From positions 160,119,001 through 160,183,000 of the forward strand of contig JAUMIR010000001.1 of the NCBI GenBank assembly GCA_030847615.1: a DNA stretch of 64,000 nucleotides. Reading direction: 5' to 3'. This DNA is from Gambelia wislizenii (taxonomy: Eukaryota > Chordata > Lepidosauria > Squamata > Crotaphytidae). Shown here piece by piece: positions 11,293-23,692 of this stretch. Each line of letters opens with the position of its first letter. The first letter of the stretch is position 1. Both the position numbers and the translations under genes were made by a program. The notes under the pieces are model-generated. The model was not told where the DNA came from, did not search any database, and saw only the letters and a program-made list of their open reading frames with translations.

Positions 11293-13475
11293 AGGCACTT
11301 GTACATAAATTTGCAAGCTTGGAGGTGAACACCATGCATTTATTGGAGAAGACTGCATTAGCACCATTTAATGCACAGACATATGCTTTATGCCATAATA
11401 AATATGTTTGCCTGTAAGATTCCACAGAACTCTTTGTTATTTTACAACTTAGTAAATAAATGCATTATGGAAAGTTAGGAGACGGAGTTGTATTTCCTTA
11501 CACTAAATGATGATTGGGTCCCTTCTTCAAACTCAAATACTTGACATGTGTCATCATATTGGGACAATTTGGCAGCACTGCTGAAATTTCACTCTAAAAC
11601 ACCATGGGTCATAGCTAGTGATGTGCCCATAATCACATTAAAGTAACCTTTGATGCAGTTCTGCTTTCCTCATTTTTATCCACTGCACATATGGCTAACA
11701 TACTTGGACCATGTTTTTCAAGTGTCCGTGAAAAATGTGCCAACCCAAACTTTGCATGCCAAAGTATTGTGTGTAAACATGACTGTTTCTACTTCCAAAA
11801 GGCATTTGCTTACTTAAAAGCTAGGCACACAAAGAACATATGGCACATTAGTAGCATCTTTGTAGCACAAATGGTTCTTATGTAAATACAGCCAGCACCC
11901 ACATGATTGCAGAACTGACAGTATTCATACTGTATAAATGTCTTTCCATGTTCGCCTTCACTCACATTCTCACTATGCTACTCGGCATTGTTGCTCTGTT
12001 TTTATTCATCATAAATGAGTTTACAAGTAGTCATTGATTCAGTTTTGTGAAAATATGTCAACAAGGCCCTTTGAGTGACATGACAAGTTAATTATACTAA
12101 TTAAATAAGAATTTGCCCGTACCACACAGAGTGTGGTGCAATACAGCCACTTCTTAAGATTCCGTTCTATTAAGCTGTTTATTCAACATAACGGTTTGCT
12201 CCTGGATAGACTGATTACTCCTTCAGTGCCTGAAGTCAAACAGACCTGAGGCCTCAAGATGAGAAAAACAAATATTTGCAAATAGTCACTGAAGCCAAAG
12301 GAACTCTATGCCCTATTTCGTTTCTCTTTGGTATTTTTCACCCACCTCCCTTTGCCCTCACAACTTGGGGCAGCTTGCAACTGAATCCTATCCCATTCTT
12401 TGGAGATAAGTGCCACTGAATTCAACAGGGCTTTCTCTTCCATTGCCAGCTAGGAGTGTAATCCTGTCTAAGATGGCTGAAGGTGGGGAGCCATTAGGCC
12501 AGCTGAAGCTGTACTTAACCAAACCCTTTCAAGAAGTGATAGAAATGATTTAAGACTACCCTTACCTTGGCCTATTTTTCTGCCAGCACTGTGGCTGAGT
12601 TAAGGGACATATGGAACTGGTGTAACTCAAGTACTCCCTCACCCCAACCCTTCCAACACACCTTCTTCTTCTTCTTTTTTATAAGCTGGGCCATCCGTAC
12701 TGACAATTACATAAGAACCAGACATAGGCCACATGTTTTCTTGAATATATTAATATATTAATTTATACATTTTTGTGTTAATTTATAAAATCAATTTAAA
12801 AACTGCAAAAATATTTTTAATGTTTAATGGTAAAAACCAAATATTGAAAAATATAGTACAATAAAACATTTAAATAAAAGTTCAGAGTGTGGTAGGAATT
12901 AAATGTACTGAAAACGTGGTGAACCAATGAGTCTCTATAGCCCAGCTAAAAATGGTTAATAAGAAAGCTAATAAACCCTTTTATAGGAAACACTGAAACA
13001 GGTTCTCAAACATTTTTTTTTAACCCAGTGCATTCTTGGTAGGTTTTGATTTTTTTCCAAGCCAGTCCCCTAGAGAATGTCCTACAGCAATCGAATGTGG
13101 AGATGAGCAAGGCATATCTAATAGCAACCATACCTGTTTCTCTTACTATAAAAAGGACATAGGTGGCCACTGGTCAAAGTTAAATACAGTCTGGAGATGA
13201 AGCTCTCAGTTTATGATGGCATGTGATTTTTTTTGTGATAAAATAGGATTGTGCCTTTTATTCCTGATAGAAAATCTGGAGACAGTCAAAAAGGGCATTT
13301 CAAGTGAGCAATTTTTGATAGGAATCAACCAGCCTTTCCCTCACATTTTGGTGTCCATTTACAGCCACAGTACTCCTCCAATACTTTTGTTTTTTTAGCA
13401 CACCATATCCTTGCCTCCTGACCAGCCAACCAGCATGTTCCCAGCCAATGAGGAATTACTGGACTGTGCTATATC
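11293..13475. other. No gene recognised
   Basis: Unique-looking AT-rich DNA. A very A/T-rich block lies at about 12740-12870. Around 12400-12470 is a faint repeat motif (ACTGAATTCAACAGGGCTTT), too decayed to name. Confidence 0.45.
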
Positions 13476-13479
13476 TCAT

Positions 13480-13640
13480 AGTTGTTGTTGTTTTAATTTG
13501 TTTTAACAGGTTTCAGATCTTATGATGGTTTAATTGCTTTTTAACTTCTGTATGCTGTTAATTTTAAACTATGTTTGTTTAAGTGTTATAAGCCACCTTG
13601 AATCCCAAACTGGGGAAAAGTCAGGATGATGATGATGATA
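13480..13640 (+). mobile_element. LINE family X, 3' tail
   Basis: The sequence runs from TTGTTGTTGTTTTAATTTG through ATAAGCCACCTTGAATCCC to a (GATGAT)n end at 13625-13640. It is the same type of 3' end as at 16010-16085. Confidence 0.45.
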
Positions 13641-13805
13641 CAGTGGACACAGTGTCTTCATGATGGTTCATAGCCAATAATTGGTGATATCATTGGAAGT
13701 AAATGAACCTGTGTTCATTTGGAACACCAGGCCACTAGATGAACACACCCTGTTGTGCTTCACAGTGGTGAAATTGCACTGCTGTTCTGTATCAAAGTAG
13801 ACTGA

Positions 13806-15063
13806 GGGCTTGTCTAGATGGACAAAACATGTATTTATTTTATTTAGTTTTTAGATTTACACTGTCTTGCCCCTATCTCAGAGCCCTGCAATCCATACGA
13901 TGCAGGACATTTGCTTCGTTCTTCCCCTGAGCACTCCTCATCACCCAGGATCAGATACATGGCGGAGACAGGGGTGAGGTGTGGGAAGGTCTGATAGACT
14001 TTTATTTTATTTGTTTTTTTAAAAAAAATACCTGGTTTAGGCCATTACTGCAGCAAAAAAAATGAATCAAGCCCTACAAGCCAGTATTCACTGCTATTGT
14101 GGTTTCCCTGCACTCCCAGAAAATAGGAAGGAGTCCCACAGCAAATGACCAAGGCTAGTCACATACAGGGGCCCTTGGTCGCATGTTTTGGACCCCTTTC
14201 TGTCTTCTGAGTCAGTGAGGAAAATGGTGGCAGCAGCAGCTGCAGCAATGGACCAGCATGCCCATCAGGACTTCTTCCCATTCCATGGAGGGAACAGGAG
14301 AACAACAGTCTAGAGCCACTGCCAGGATATGCTGATGGAAAGTTGGCATATCCTCGCTCATGAGTTACCTTAAAAAAATGAGGTACTCCTATATTGCCAC
14401 ACTATGCTGCTCTGACCCCATGGAGCAAAAACAACACATCAGGGAGCATTGGCACAGTTTCCTTTGTAACATGCCCAGAAACGTTTTTGAAGGTGGGATG
14501 GAGAGAGTTGGGAAAATGAGGGAATTTTATAGGAGGAAAGCAAATAGTCCAGTTCCATCCACCGCCTTGTACTTTGTTGATTTGACCCTTTGTTGATCTG
14601 TGAACAAACAGTGAATTGCACTACAAGGGACACTGCCACAGAGATCATTGGAGGGTGCCCTATGTCAGTGATGCACTAATCTGTCACTGTACATGATGAT
14701 GAGCAGGCAGGGCAGTGGAACAACCGTGCAGGCAAAATTGAATATTAGGATTCTTGCCCAGTTCTGTGAGCCGTTCAATGGGAATGCAGATGGGTGGAAC
14801 AAGGAAAGTGATTGATGCCAGTGTTGTACATATGTACATTTGCATGCATTGGGGAAGGCAAAAAAAAAACAGGGCAGCCATGGCTATACGACCACACATA
14901 CTACGATTTATCAGACCAGGGTGAGCTCAAAAGGGAGAACTGTGTGGACTGTACTCCCAAACTTGCCTCAGTGTGTTGTGATCACGTGGATAATCCCATG
15001 ATCACTGCAGACCTGGATAACCTGAAGGTAAGCTGGGTTTTCCTGTCAGTGTAGACTAGCCCC
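13806..15063. mobile_element. DNA transposon, GGGCTTGTC/GACTAGCCCC termini (1.26 kb)
   Basis: The left terminus GGGCTTGTCTAGATGG and the complement of the right terminus (GGGGCTAGTCTACACTG) match. Flanks are TGA (13803-13805) and TAG (15064-15066), again TWA-like. Its first 250 bases parallel 4301-4550, including CAGAGCCCTGCA and a nearby CGATGCAGG, so it is a longer member of the same family. The interior has no transposase. It may contain further insertions, since blocks near 14050-14300 and 14640-14820 have no counterpart in the shorter copy. Confidence 0.55.
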
Positions 15064-15066
15064 TAG

Positions 15067-16085
15067 TATAAGTTTGAAGGCCTTCATAAGAGGACCTTAT
15101 CTTGGTCCTGGTGTTACTGGTGGGGCTTGAGAGAGGGTCTTCTTAGTGGCCATGCCCAGATTCTGGTACTCTGACCCAAGAGAGGCTAGGGACTTTTTCA
15201 GATGGGGACTTTTACCCTGTTCCTGCCTTTCTAAAACCCTCCTGTTCCACTCCCATCCCTGCCATGGAATAAAAGTAAAATTTTTGCAACCTACCTTTGT
15301 CCGCAACAGGAACGTCTTCCCCCTCCCCTGGCTGGCCATGAGTGAATGCAGCTGTCGTAAAGCTGCATTCATGTCCCATAAATGAAATCCCACTTGTTCT
15401 CGTGAGAGAACAGTGGTGTGGGAAATTTAAAAATAAACATAAATAAACAAGTCCCAAAACACTGTAAAAAGTTTACAAGTAACCTGGGGAGGGGGAAAAA
15501 AGGGTGTCACTTACCTCCCTGTCCCTATCTTCACCGGAAGTGTCTGGTATGGACCTCCCCCCGCAGCTGGCATTGCGCCAGCATAACGGGAAAGGAATGG
15601 CACCTTTCATACCGCCTGTGATTCTGGTACAGAAATGGAATGGGTGGTCTATTCACGACTTTTCATCATGAAGAAAAAATTACTGGAGCAGCACAGAAGC
15701 AGCATGGAAGGGGGATGATGTCGTCTGAAAGGGAAATATTTCAGCAACCCTGTTCCATGCCTGCCATGGACTTTATAACCCATCTGAAAAAGTCCTAGGT
15801 TTGCTCCCTCTTTTCTTGCTGGCAGGCAAAGATATTTGTATTGAAGCAGGCCTTTTGGCATCTCGGTTGTTTGTTGTTAATGGGGATCTAAATGGCGGGA
15901 GGTTAGCTTTGCTTTGTTGCCACTGCTGTGGTTTTAACTGTATTTTATTTGTAAGTTATATTTTTAATTGAGAATTTGTTTTGATTTTGTTTTTACTCTG
16001 TATTATTGCTAGCTGCCTTGATCACCTGCTTTTTTGTGGAAAGGTGGGGTATATGTTAAATAAATACACAAATAAAGTTGTTTGG
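15067..16085 (+). mobile_element. LINE family X 3' region, split by a MITE
   Basis: The left piece (15067-15189) contains GAGAGAGGGTCTTCTTAGTGG and ends GAGAGGCTAG. The right piece resumes at 15796 and runs to GCTGCCTTGATCACC and a TAAATAAATACACAAATAAA tail near 16085. The same sequence in reverse and unbroken lies at 16771-17195, which confirms that the two pieces belong together. Confidence 0.7.
15190..15795. mobile_element. Harbinger-like MITE, GGACTTTTTC family, inside a LINE
   Basis: Terminal inverted repeats GGACTTTTTCAGATGGG and CCCATCTGAAAAAGTCC bound a 606-bp element. The target duplication is TAG at 15187-15189 and 15796-15798. Comparison with the uninterrupted LINE copy at 17046-17049 shows the exact empty site. 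The interior includes TTCTCGTGAGAGAACA, a relative of the core seen in the GGACTTTATC elements. No protein is encoded. Confidence 0.85.
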
Positions 16086-16287
16086 TTAGCTCCCAAAGGC
16101 AGACTGCCAATCATGTAAACAGGCATTTCATGTGTTTGTGTGTTTATTTGTTTTAACAAATACATTATATGGGAGGCATGTGTAATCATAGCTGCTGCAG
16201 CACAACCATTGTTTTAATTAAAGTTTTATTGGGGTGGTCTCTGTGTGCATATTGGAAGTGGTTTCATTCACTTAACAAGCAACAAGC

Positions 16288-17195
16288 AACATAATTAATT
16301 AATTAACTGATATTTCCGTTTTTCTCCTCGTATGAGACCCAAGGTGGCTCACAATATCAGTTAAAATTACATACAGTTCAAACAAGGGCTAATGTTAAAA
16401 AGCAATTCAGTAAACAGCCACATTAAAAACATTAATTTAGAACTGCTAAAAATGAAGTTAACACATCATAATGATAAAAATGTGTGTGTGTGTGTGTGCG
16501 CACGTGCCTTCAAGCTGCCTGTCAGATTATGCTGACCCTATGAATTTCATAGGGTTTTCTTAGGCAGGAAATATTCAGAGGTGGTTTTGCCACTTCCTTC
16601 TTCTAAACTATAGCCCAAAGCACCCAGTGTTCATTGGCACTATCTCTACCCCACCTTCCATCTGGGCTTCAAAAATGTTTCTGGGCCTGTTACAAAGCAC
16701 TAGTCAGGGTTTACCTGTTTTAGCTTCCAAGATCAGAAGAGATTTGGTGCCTTCAGGGCATTTAGGCCCTGTGATAAAAATATAGCAACCCCCCCACACA
16801 CACACACAAAATTAAGAGTCCTTCTGCAACAGCCAGTTAGCAGTCTGGGAAGGTCCTTGCCTCCAGCAGAAAGTGAGGGAAGAGGGGAGGGCAACCCAGC
16901 CTCCCATGGGAGGGAACTCCATAGCCTGGGAGATCCTCTGAGAAGGCTCCCTTCTGTGTCCTCACCAACCATACATGTAATGGCGGTGGGACTAAGAGAA
17001 ATCAATCCTTTGGAGACCTTAAATCCTGGGCAGGGAGATACAAACCTAGCCTCACTTGGCTCAGAGTTCCAGAATCTGGGCATGACCACTAAGAAGACCC
17101 TCTCTCAGGCCCCACCAGTGACATCTGGACCAAGAGAAGGTCCTCTTATGAAGGTTTTTCACTTCGGCTGAACCTAAGCCATATTGTGTAGTGAA
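16288..17195 (-). mobile_element. LINE family X 3' region, split by a 5S-SINE
   Basis: The tail is at 16288-16481 and the body resumes at 16772-17195, in the minus direction. The body includes GGGAGGGAACTCCATAGCC and ACTAAGAAGACCCTCTCTC, the complement of the 15067 copy. The interruption is the SINE at 16482-16771. Confidence 0.7.
16482..16771 (-). mobile_element. 5S rRNA-derived SINE
   Basis: The right end (minus-strand 5' end) contains TTAGCTTCCAAGATCAGAAGA, matching the internal promoter region of 5S rRNA on the complementary strand. The body contains GACCCTATGAATTTCATAGGG and AGAGGTGGTTTTGCCACTTCC, which is the shared tail of the tRNA-SINE family. A (TG)n run at 16481-16498 is the tail. 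A direct repeat TGATAAAAAT at 16472-16481 and 16772-16781 is the target duplication. The element lies inside a LINE. Confidence 0.8.
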
Positions 17196-18180
17196 CTAGT
17201 ACAGATGACTGAGCTCTTGAAAAGCATATAGATTTAACACTTCCTAAGAAAAAGTCATGTGAATAAGTATGGGAAGGTAGTAAGTAATGAAGGAAGACCA
17301 GTGTGTGTGTCTCCGCCACCTCTCCAAGACTGTGAAACCTAGATACCTGAAACATGCTCAGAGACAAAGGAAATTCTGAGGGTGTTCCTCTCAGGGGTCT
17401 CTTGTTTTAAAAAGGGTTTTGTTGTCTCTCATTGATTCAAATGTGTCTGAAGCCTGTAATAGCATGTGAAATGATTAAATGGCTGACACCAGGCTCCTCC
17501 AGAGCTGTCCATCACTATTACTGCAAGACTTTGTAAGCACAAGCAAGGGCAGTTGCTGCTCATTGCAGGGCTGTGACTGGCCCCTCTGTTTCCTTTGTAA
17601 GCCTCGTAAGAATAAAGAGGCTTTACCATAAAGATTTGTAGGTGGCACCCATTACTTATTGGGCATATCCCTGAACCAGGTAGCACAAATCAGCATAAGT
17701 AATTATCAGTACCCTTCCAGTCTTTGCAGCAGTTCTTTTTCTTCCTTAATGGTACCCCTCATAGCTTCTACAGAGATGCTGGACGTGGAGGGGTTAATGA
17801 TGTGTCCACAAGGAGGGGTCCAGGAAATGGCCACCCTGTTGGCCTCCCTCTCAGTCCTGATGGAGACCTGGAGCTTAATCTGCAAGAGAAAAGCAGGGCT
17901 GTAGGAATGGGGGTAGTGCAAGAGGCCAGTGTGAGAAGAAAGAAGGCAGCATGATTTCCTGAGATATGGCTGCCACAGACACAGAGATATTCTCTTTCAT
18001 TATTATAATTTTACTGATAATTTTCATGATTGTATAGAATTCTGAGGGGTACTTTTGCCTAATATACACATTTGCCACGCATTTTCTCGTTACAGAACTC
18101 AACTGCAAAATGGGGACAAGTGTGGATTTTGAAGGGTAACTATTTCAGTTCCTGTATTTATTTCAAAGTGTGAAATGCAC
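17196..18180. other. No recognised feature
   Basis: No coding frame with a recognisable domain and no clear repeat termini. Confidence 0.45.
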
Positions 18181-18985
18181 CTGAGGTGAACCTATCATGG
18201 GGTTTTCTTGGTAATATTTATTCAGAGGGGGTTTTGTTTTTGCCTTCCTCTGAGACTGAGAGAATGTGACTTGCCCAAGGTTGGTCAGTGGGTTTCCATG
18301 GCCAAGTTTGGAACCCGGGTCTCCAGAGTCATAGGAGATTGTCAGACATGGCAAATATGATGTGATAACAATGACATGATACTGCGAAAGGGCTCCCCTA
18401 TCACATGACATCGTCTCCTTGCATCCTCCAAGTACTCAGCTCCTATGAAAAAGGTGTTCTTTTTTATTAATGGGCCAAGCTGTCAGTTGATTGCTGATGG
18501 CATTTTTTTCATGGTATTGCCAGTATCTGAAACTGCATCCCATTATGCTCTCATGAATACAGTGTCAATGGGCGGTCCCTGCCAGAACACTTCTAAGTGG
18601 GAATGAGAAAACTAGGTATGGGATGCTCTTTTTATGAACCTCCCTGTTCTGCTGGCAAATTTTAAAGTGTGTTTCAGTGCTTGTGTGTTCATCTTCCTTG
18701 TTAATTTTGGTGTTTTTACACATTTAAGTGCACTTGCATCTTCTTGCGAGAACTGCCAATATCACATGCCCTGCCAAATGTGGAAGTAAACAGCACTAGC
18801 AGCCATGCTTCTATAATGTTGGGGCTGATCCTTCTCATTATTACAGCAACATGTGATAAAAAGGGTTATTATGTCAGGACACTTATGCTTTTAAATATAG
18901 TGGGACAAAAACATTTTTAGAGGTTTGTCTGATAATCTCCGTAATCCAATGCTCAAATCACTACACCATGTTGGCTCTTTAGCCT
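18181..18985 (-). mobile_element. tRNA-derived SINE, split by a MITE
   Basis: The tail and body are at 18181-18333 (ATCATGGGGTTTTCTTGG, GTTTCCATGGCCAAG, GGAACCCGGGTCTCCAGAGTC). The tRNA-like head resumes at 18941 with AATCCAATGCTCAAATCAC and ACACCATGTTGGCT. It is the reverse complement of the intact plus-strand copy at 39542. The B-box region is GGAACCCGG in this orientation. The interruption is the element at 18334-18940. Confidence 0.8.
18334..18940. mobile_element. Harbinger-like MITE, GGAGATTGTC termini, inside a SINE
   Basis: Termini GGAGATTGTCAGAC and GTCTGATAATCTCC bound 607 bp. Flanks are ATA (18331-18333) and GTA (18941-18943). The tRNA-SINE consensus has one trinucleotide here, so the pair is a 3-bp target duplication with one mutation. 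The interior has TCTTCTTGCGAGAACTGCC near 18740, the shared core. There is no transposase. Confidence 0.75.
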
Positions 18986-19990
18986 TAGTAGCAGCATCAG
19001 TTGGAAAACCAGCATCTGGCTATGTGCTTTAATAAAAACAGATTTTCCATTATTATTTTTTGGTGAGAAAAAATTTGCAAGCTATTGAATATTAACTGCA
19101 CAGTTAATATTCTCTAACAGTCCCTCTCTCTCATTTTCTAATGAGATTGGTAGCTGAAAAGAGATTGCGGTTTATGGAAGCATATTTCTGTAGGTGATCC
19201 CTGATTATTACAAATGATTCTAGCTTAAATGATGACAGCTGTTATTGCGACATGTTGTTAAGATCTTATAGCCTCCTGATTTTTGCCCTGCAGAAATACT
19301 TAAAACCATACCGTAGAACATTTGAAACAGATGAGTGGTCTGTTGAAGGACAAAAGGTTCTGTCAATGAAGGACCCTCTCTAGAGAAGTGCAGAGAGCAA
19401 TGCTTCCCAATTGAAATCAATGACACTCTGTAATCACAGTGGCCTTCAGTCTTCAGACAGCAGCAGCCATAGTCAGCATATAAGTGCTGGGTTGGCAGGA
19501 GGAGCCGGTTTCAAAGGAATGGCTTAAGGGGAGATATAAAGTTCTGGCAACATAGATGAGTCTAATCAGCAGGGAATGAAATGTTCACACTCCTATTTTA
19601 TTTGGCAGAAGTGTTGAGAAATTGTGTAATATCATTTTCAGGGCTTCATATTTACATTGGCTGGATTGCCTGATATCTACAATAAAAATATGTAATTGCT
19701 GAAGGTAAAAAAAAAGAGCCCAGTTTAGAGAAGAATTATCCCTAGAATTAATCTGGTTAATGTTCATATTATTGCTGCTTTTTGGAAGAGTGTCTGACAG
19801 TTATAGCCCTGGACAACTTATTAAATTACCATTTAGCTTTTGTACTTCTTCTTGCACAACTGGGAAACAGTAGCTTCCTGTGGTGAATGGCAAGGAGGGC
19901 ACCTTTGAGCTTTGCCTTCCTCAGCACTTTCTCATTTCACATAAATCCAACTCCACCATTCCCTGCACATATTTCTCACCCCCAGTCACC
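18986..19990. other. No recognised feature
   Basis: No gene or clear repeat is seen. A short inverted motif (ATTAACTGCACAGTTAAT) lies at about 19092-19109. Confidence 0.45.
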
Positions 19991-19995
19991 TATGC

Positions 19996-20615
19996 AGCAG
20001 CCAAAAGAAGCCAATGCAATTCTAGACTGCATCAACAAGTGTATACATCCAGATCAAAGGAAGTAGTAGTCCCACGCTATTCTATTTTGGTCAGACCTCA
20101 CCTGGAATACTGTGTCTAGTTCTGGTCACTACAGTTCAAGAAAGATATCCACAAGCTGAATATGTTCAGAGAAGGGTGGCTGAGATGATCAAAGGTATAG
20201 AAACCAAGACTTATGAGGAACACCTTAAGGAGCTGTGTATGTTCAGCTTGGAGAAGAGAAGATTGCCAAGTGACATGCTCTATCTATCTTTGAATATCTG
20301 AAGGGATGTCATGTAGACGATGGAACAAGCTTGTTTACTGCTGCTCCAGAGAACCAATGAATTCAAATTACAAGAAAAGAGATTCCACCTAAACATTAGG
20401 AATAACATACATTAGGAAGAACTTATTTACTGTAAGAATGTAACAGTAGAATGGACTGTCTCAAAGGGTGGCAGACTCTCCATCTTTGGAGGTCTTTAAG
20501 CAGAGGTTGCATGGGCATCCTTCAAGAGGGCTTTAGTTGTGTATTCCTGCATGACAGTGGGTTGGATTAGATGGCCTTTGCAGTCTCCATCAACTCCAAC
20601 AGTCTATGATTCTAT
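19996..20615 (+). mobile_element. CR1 LINE, 3' fragment
   Basis: Conserved CR1 3' blocks appear in order: CTGCATCAACAAGTGTAT, GGTCAGACCTCACCTGGAA, GATGGAACAAGCTTGTTTAC, CTAAACATTAGGAAT, CTTTGGAGGTCTTTAAGCAG and the terminal CTATGATTCTAT. It is longer than the copy at 10889. It carries a local duplication of ACATTAGGAA about 20395-20415. No intact coding region remains. Confidence 0.85.
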
Positions 20616-20839
20616 GGAGATTTTCAGACTACACTGTTATAGTGTTACTATTCCACTTTAATTGCTCTGGCTTCCTGCTGTGGAATTCTGGGGTTTGTAG
20701 TTTAGTGAGGCCTAAGAGCTCTCTGGCTGAGAGTTGCAAATGCCTCTCCCTAAACTGCAAATCCCAGGATTCAGCAGGAGGCAGCCACAGCAAATATAGT
20801 GGAATAGTAACACTATAACAGTGTTGTCTGAAAATCTAG
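20616..20839. mobile_element. 224-bp hairpin MITE
   Basis: Termini are GGAGATTTTCAGACTACACTG and its near complement CAGTGTTGTCTGAAAATCTAG. The target duplication is TAT (20613-20615 and 20840-20842). The arms are nearly complementary along their length (GGAATTCTGGGGTTTGTAGT pairs with CAAATCCCAGGATTC) with a short loop. It sits exactly at the end of the CR1 copy. Its length equals that of the copy at 34161. Confidence 0.85.
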
Positions 20840-20842
20840 TAT

Positions 20843-22084
20843 GACTCCATCAAAATTTTTGTGCCACATGTCATCTCTGCTTTATCATATCCCTGCCTTT
20901 TGAACTTCTTCTGAGCCCTTTTACCTTCCCGGAGTTTTTCTGTTGACACAGTATAGCAGATTAAGTAACCATATGGGGGCTTGGAATAGCCTTGTAGCAT
21001 TGCCCTGGGTCATGATACAATCCAGGATGAGAAGGTGGAGAAAGAGGAAGGCTGGGGGAACTGCATGCAAGAGGTTCAGAACAATGGTGTATGGTTTACC
21101 CTTAGCTTTCTTCACTATTTATGTGCAGTGGGGTGACAAGTATGATGGTTTGCTTTTCCACTGAAATAAAAGTTCTGAACATTCATCAGTCATGACATTT
21201 TTTAAAGATTTACACAATGGATTCAGCTATAGGCAGAGTGGTAACCTTCAAGTGTTTTGTTCTTCTTCCTTCTTCACTGTAACTCATTGAACTGATGTTT
21301 CTCCGTTACCCATCTTTGTCTCGAGATAATCAACTAATATTATTCCACACTAAAACAAGTCAGACTTGAAGCTTCCACTTCTGCCCTCTATTCGTTGATG
21401 ATGAATAGAGGGATTATGACTTCATGTTAATATTACAAAAGAGAAGTGTTCTATGGGTGCAGCTTTGGCTAAACCATGGTTTTAAATGGAAGTTTAGCAC
21501 AACACAGGTCCCAAAATAGATGAAATACTTGTATTCATTCCTTCGCTTACACTGAGATGCCAAAACCAACTCTGCCAAATGATCCCAGGGATAACTGTAT
21601 TCCATTTGTTGCTGGAAATGTTATCCTATGCAGGGGGATTGATTTCTGGTGTGAAGGGAGAAGAAACCTCAAAAACATTAATCATGAATTCAATGGTCAG
21701 TATAGCACTGCTCTGTGGTACATCTTGTAAATACTAGTTCAGCCTTGGAGTTATATGATCTTGAAAAGCACCTACAAAATAGAAATCCAATTTAGAAGTT
21801 CCTTAACCTCACCTTTTGAGACTAACCAACTCCATATTTATTGATTCAACACGGGTAGCATCACTTGAAATGCCTTCTATACTTTTCCTGCTTATTACAA
21901 CAAAGGGACTTGCAAATCAAAGTACATTAAAATAGTCAACTCCCAGTAATTAGGTCAATAGAAAAGCAGTTGTGTTAGTAGGAAAGATAAGTAGTTCAGT
22001 CAGCAGTTACCGTACATTGACAACAAAGCAGATGGACATTTTCCTTGAAAATTTCAATTGTCCAAAATGGCTGAAAAGAGACTG
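20843..22084. other. No recognised feature
   Basis: No gene, clear repeat terminus or RNA gene is seen. Confidence 0.45.
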
Positions 22085-22726
22085 GGTGGTTATCTAGATG
22101 GTGAAAAAACTCCTCACAGAATTTGAGGAAAATACTTTCCGTCCCAACGAGATCCCATGGTGATTCACTGTTTTTGAAAGGGGGTGGGAGGCAAAAACTG
22201 CATGAGAAAAGATTTTGTGGCTTTTCCCAATATTTTTTTTTTAAAAAATAATGGAAATGTGCATTACCGCCTGTTTGGCCTATCGATTCACAGTGCAGTG
22301 CATTCATTAAGTGGAAAGCTGATTGGGCAGACATGCGCAGGGGGGCTTTTTGGCAATTAAGTTCCAGAAGTGCCACTTTAGATTTTGTGGTAGCAAGTGT
22401 GTGTGTGTGTGTGTGTTTTTGTAGTGCTGAGGCAACCAAACAGCTTTTTTAAATGGAAGGTTGCACTTGCACACCTTAGATTTAAAGTTTTTTAAAAAAA
22501 CATACTGTGCAGCAGTGGCAACTTGTGAGAATATTAATGCAAGTAATTCACTCCTGGCCACCATCTTGATTCACAGATATGACTGCGTGTGAACTTCAAA
22601 CATGGATAATTTCACATAACAGCGATTTTGCCAAAAACCAACAGCCCATGGAATCAAATGAATGCTGATGTGGTTTTGTGTTAATGCACAGCAATCCACA
22701 TTATATTGCCTCATTTAGACAAGGCC
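22085..22726. mobile_element. Possible DNA element with GGCCTTGTC-like ends
   Basis: The complement of the right end (GGCCTTGTCTAAATGAGG) weakly resembles the left end (GGTGGTTATCTAGATGG), in the style of the GGGCTTGTC elements. The interior has a (GT)n run at 22398-22417 and little else. No target duplication could be established. Confidence 0.3.
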
Positions 22727-23692
22727 AGAGAAATGTTTGATTGCACCTGAGCTAGTTTTTCTTTTTATTATGTTTGAGGGGAAATCTATCTTTTAAAAGT
22801 TTTAAAACAAATAACCTATGCCTAATAAAGTTCATAGACTCTCAGATGAGTCAAGGATATTGCTGCCAAACTGTGCTTCTCACCAGATCTCTCTGATGAT
22901 ATGTTACAGCTGAAAGGGAGAGAAGAGGCTCTATGAGGCACTATTGCCTTTCCCCACCACCTGAAAGTGGCAGCCAATGAAACAGGGCTAAGATTGGTAA
23001 ATATACTTGGGACATTCTAACTCCATGTCATTTGTGAAATGTGGAAGGAGCAGAGTGTAGCCATGCTGGCCAGGAGATTCTGGGAACTGCAGTCCAAAAT
23101 TCAGTTTTCCATCTTTCTGGGTAAGGGAGACATGGTTTGGTGATAGATGAGGGTTTGTCCCCAGTAATGCCGCATGGGTCCTGAGTCCTGCCAATACTGA
23201 GTCCTGCCAATAATTTCAGTGAGGAGACTGCCTCAGGTGGCAGCTTTGGCTAGAATGGGGTGGGGGATATCATGAAAAGGCAGTAAATTGTTAATTATTC
23301 AATTATTATGGTTAAATTTTTACTACTACCAGAGAAGAGAGGGTGTGTGAGAGATTTTCTTTCACAGGTGGCAAACTTTGCTACCTCAAGGTACAATGCA
23401 CTTGATTTGGGAAGGAAGAAGAACCATTTGCTGTTCTGCCTCAGATCCAGTCTTGCTTTTGATAAAACCATCAGGACTACAAAGGAAGGCTATGGAGAGA
23501 AAGGCAAAAAGAGGAGAGAGGGGGAGTGCGCGGGAGAAGTTCAGTCTCACTAACTGGCTCTACCAATTATGAAACTCACTTCTGTTTAAAAAATTGTTAT
23601 CTTCCTGCTCAGCATTCTGCGTGTTTTGTGGCTGTAATGCTAAATATTTGAGTTAATGTTAATAGCTTGTTGTCTTGGCAGCTTTAGTTCTC
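22727..23692. other. No gene; repeat fragments
   Basis: Around 23060-23100 is a fragment containing GAGATTCTGGGAACTGCAGT, related to a common squamate repeat. Around 23222-23250 is CTGCCTCAGGTGGCAGC, another dispersed motif. No coding sequence. Confidence 0.4.

Noticed and set aside
21996..22439. 147-codon minus-strand frame
   Set aside because: It crosses a (GT)n run and has no domain; it fits chance in a probable DNA element.
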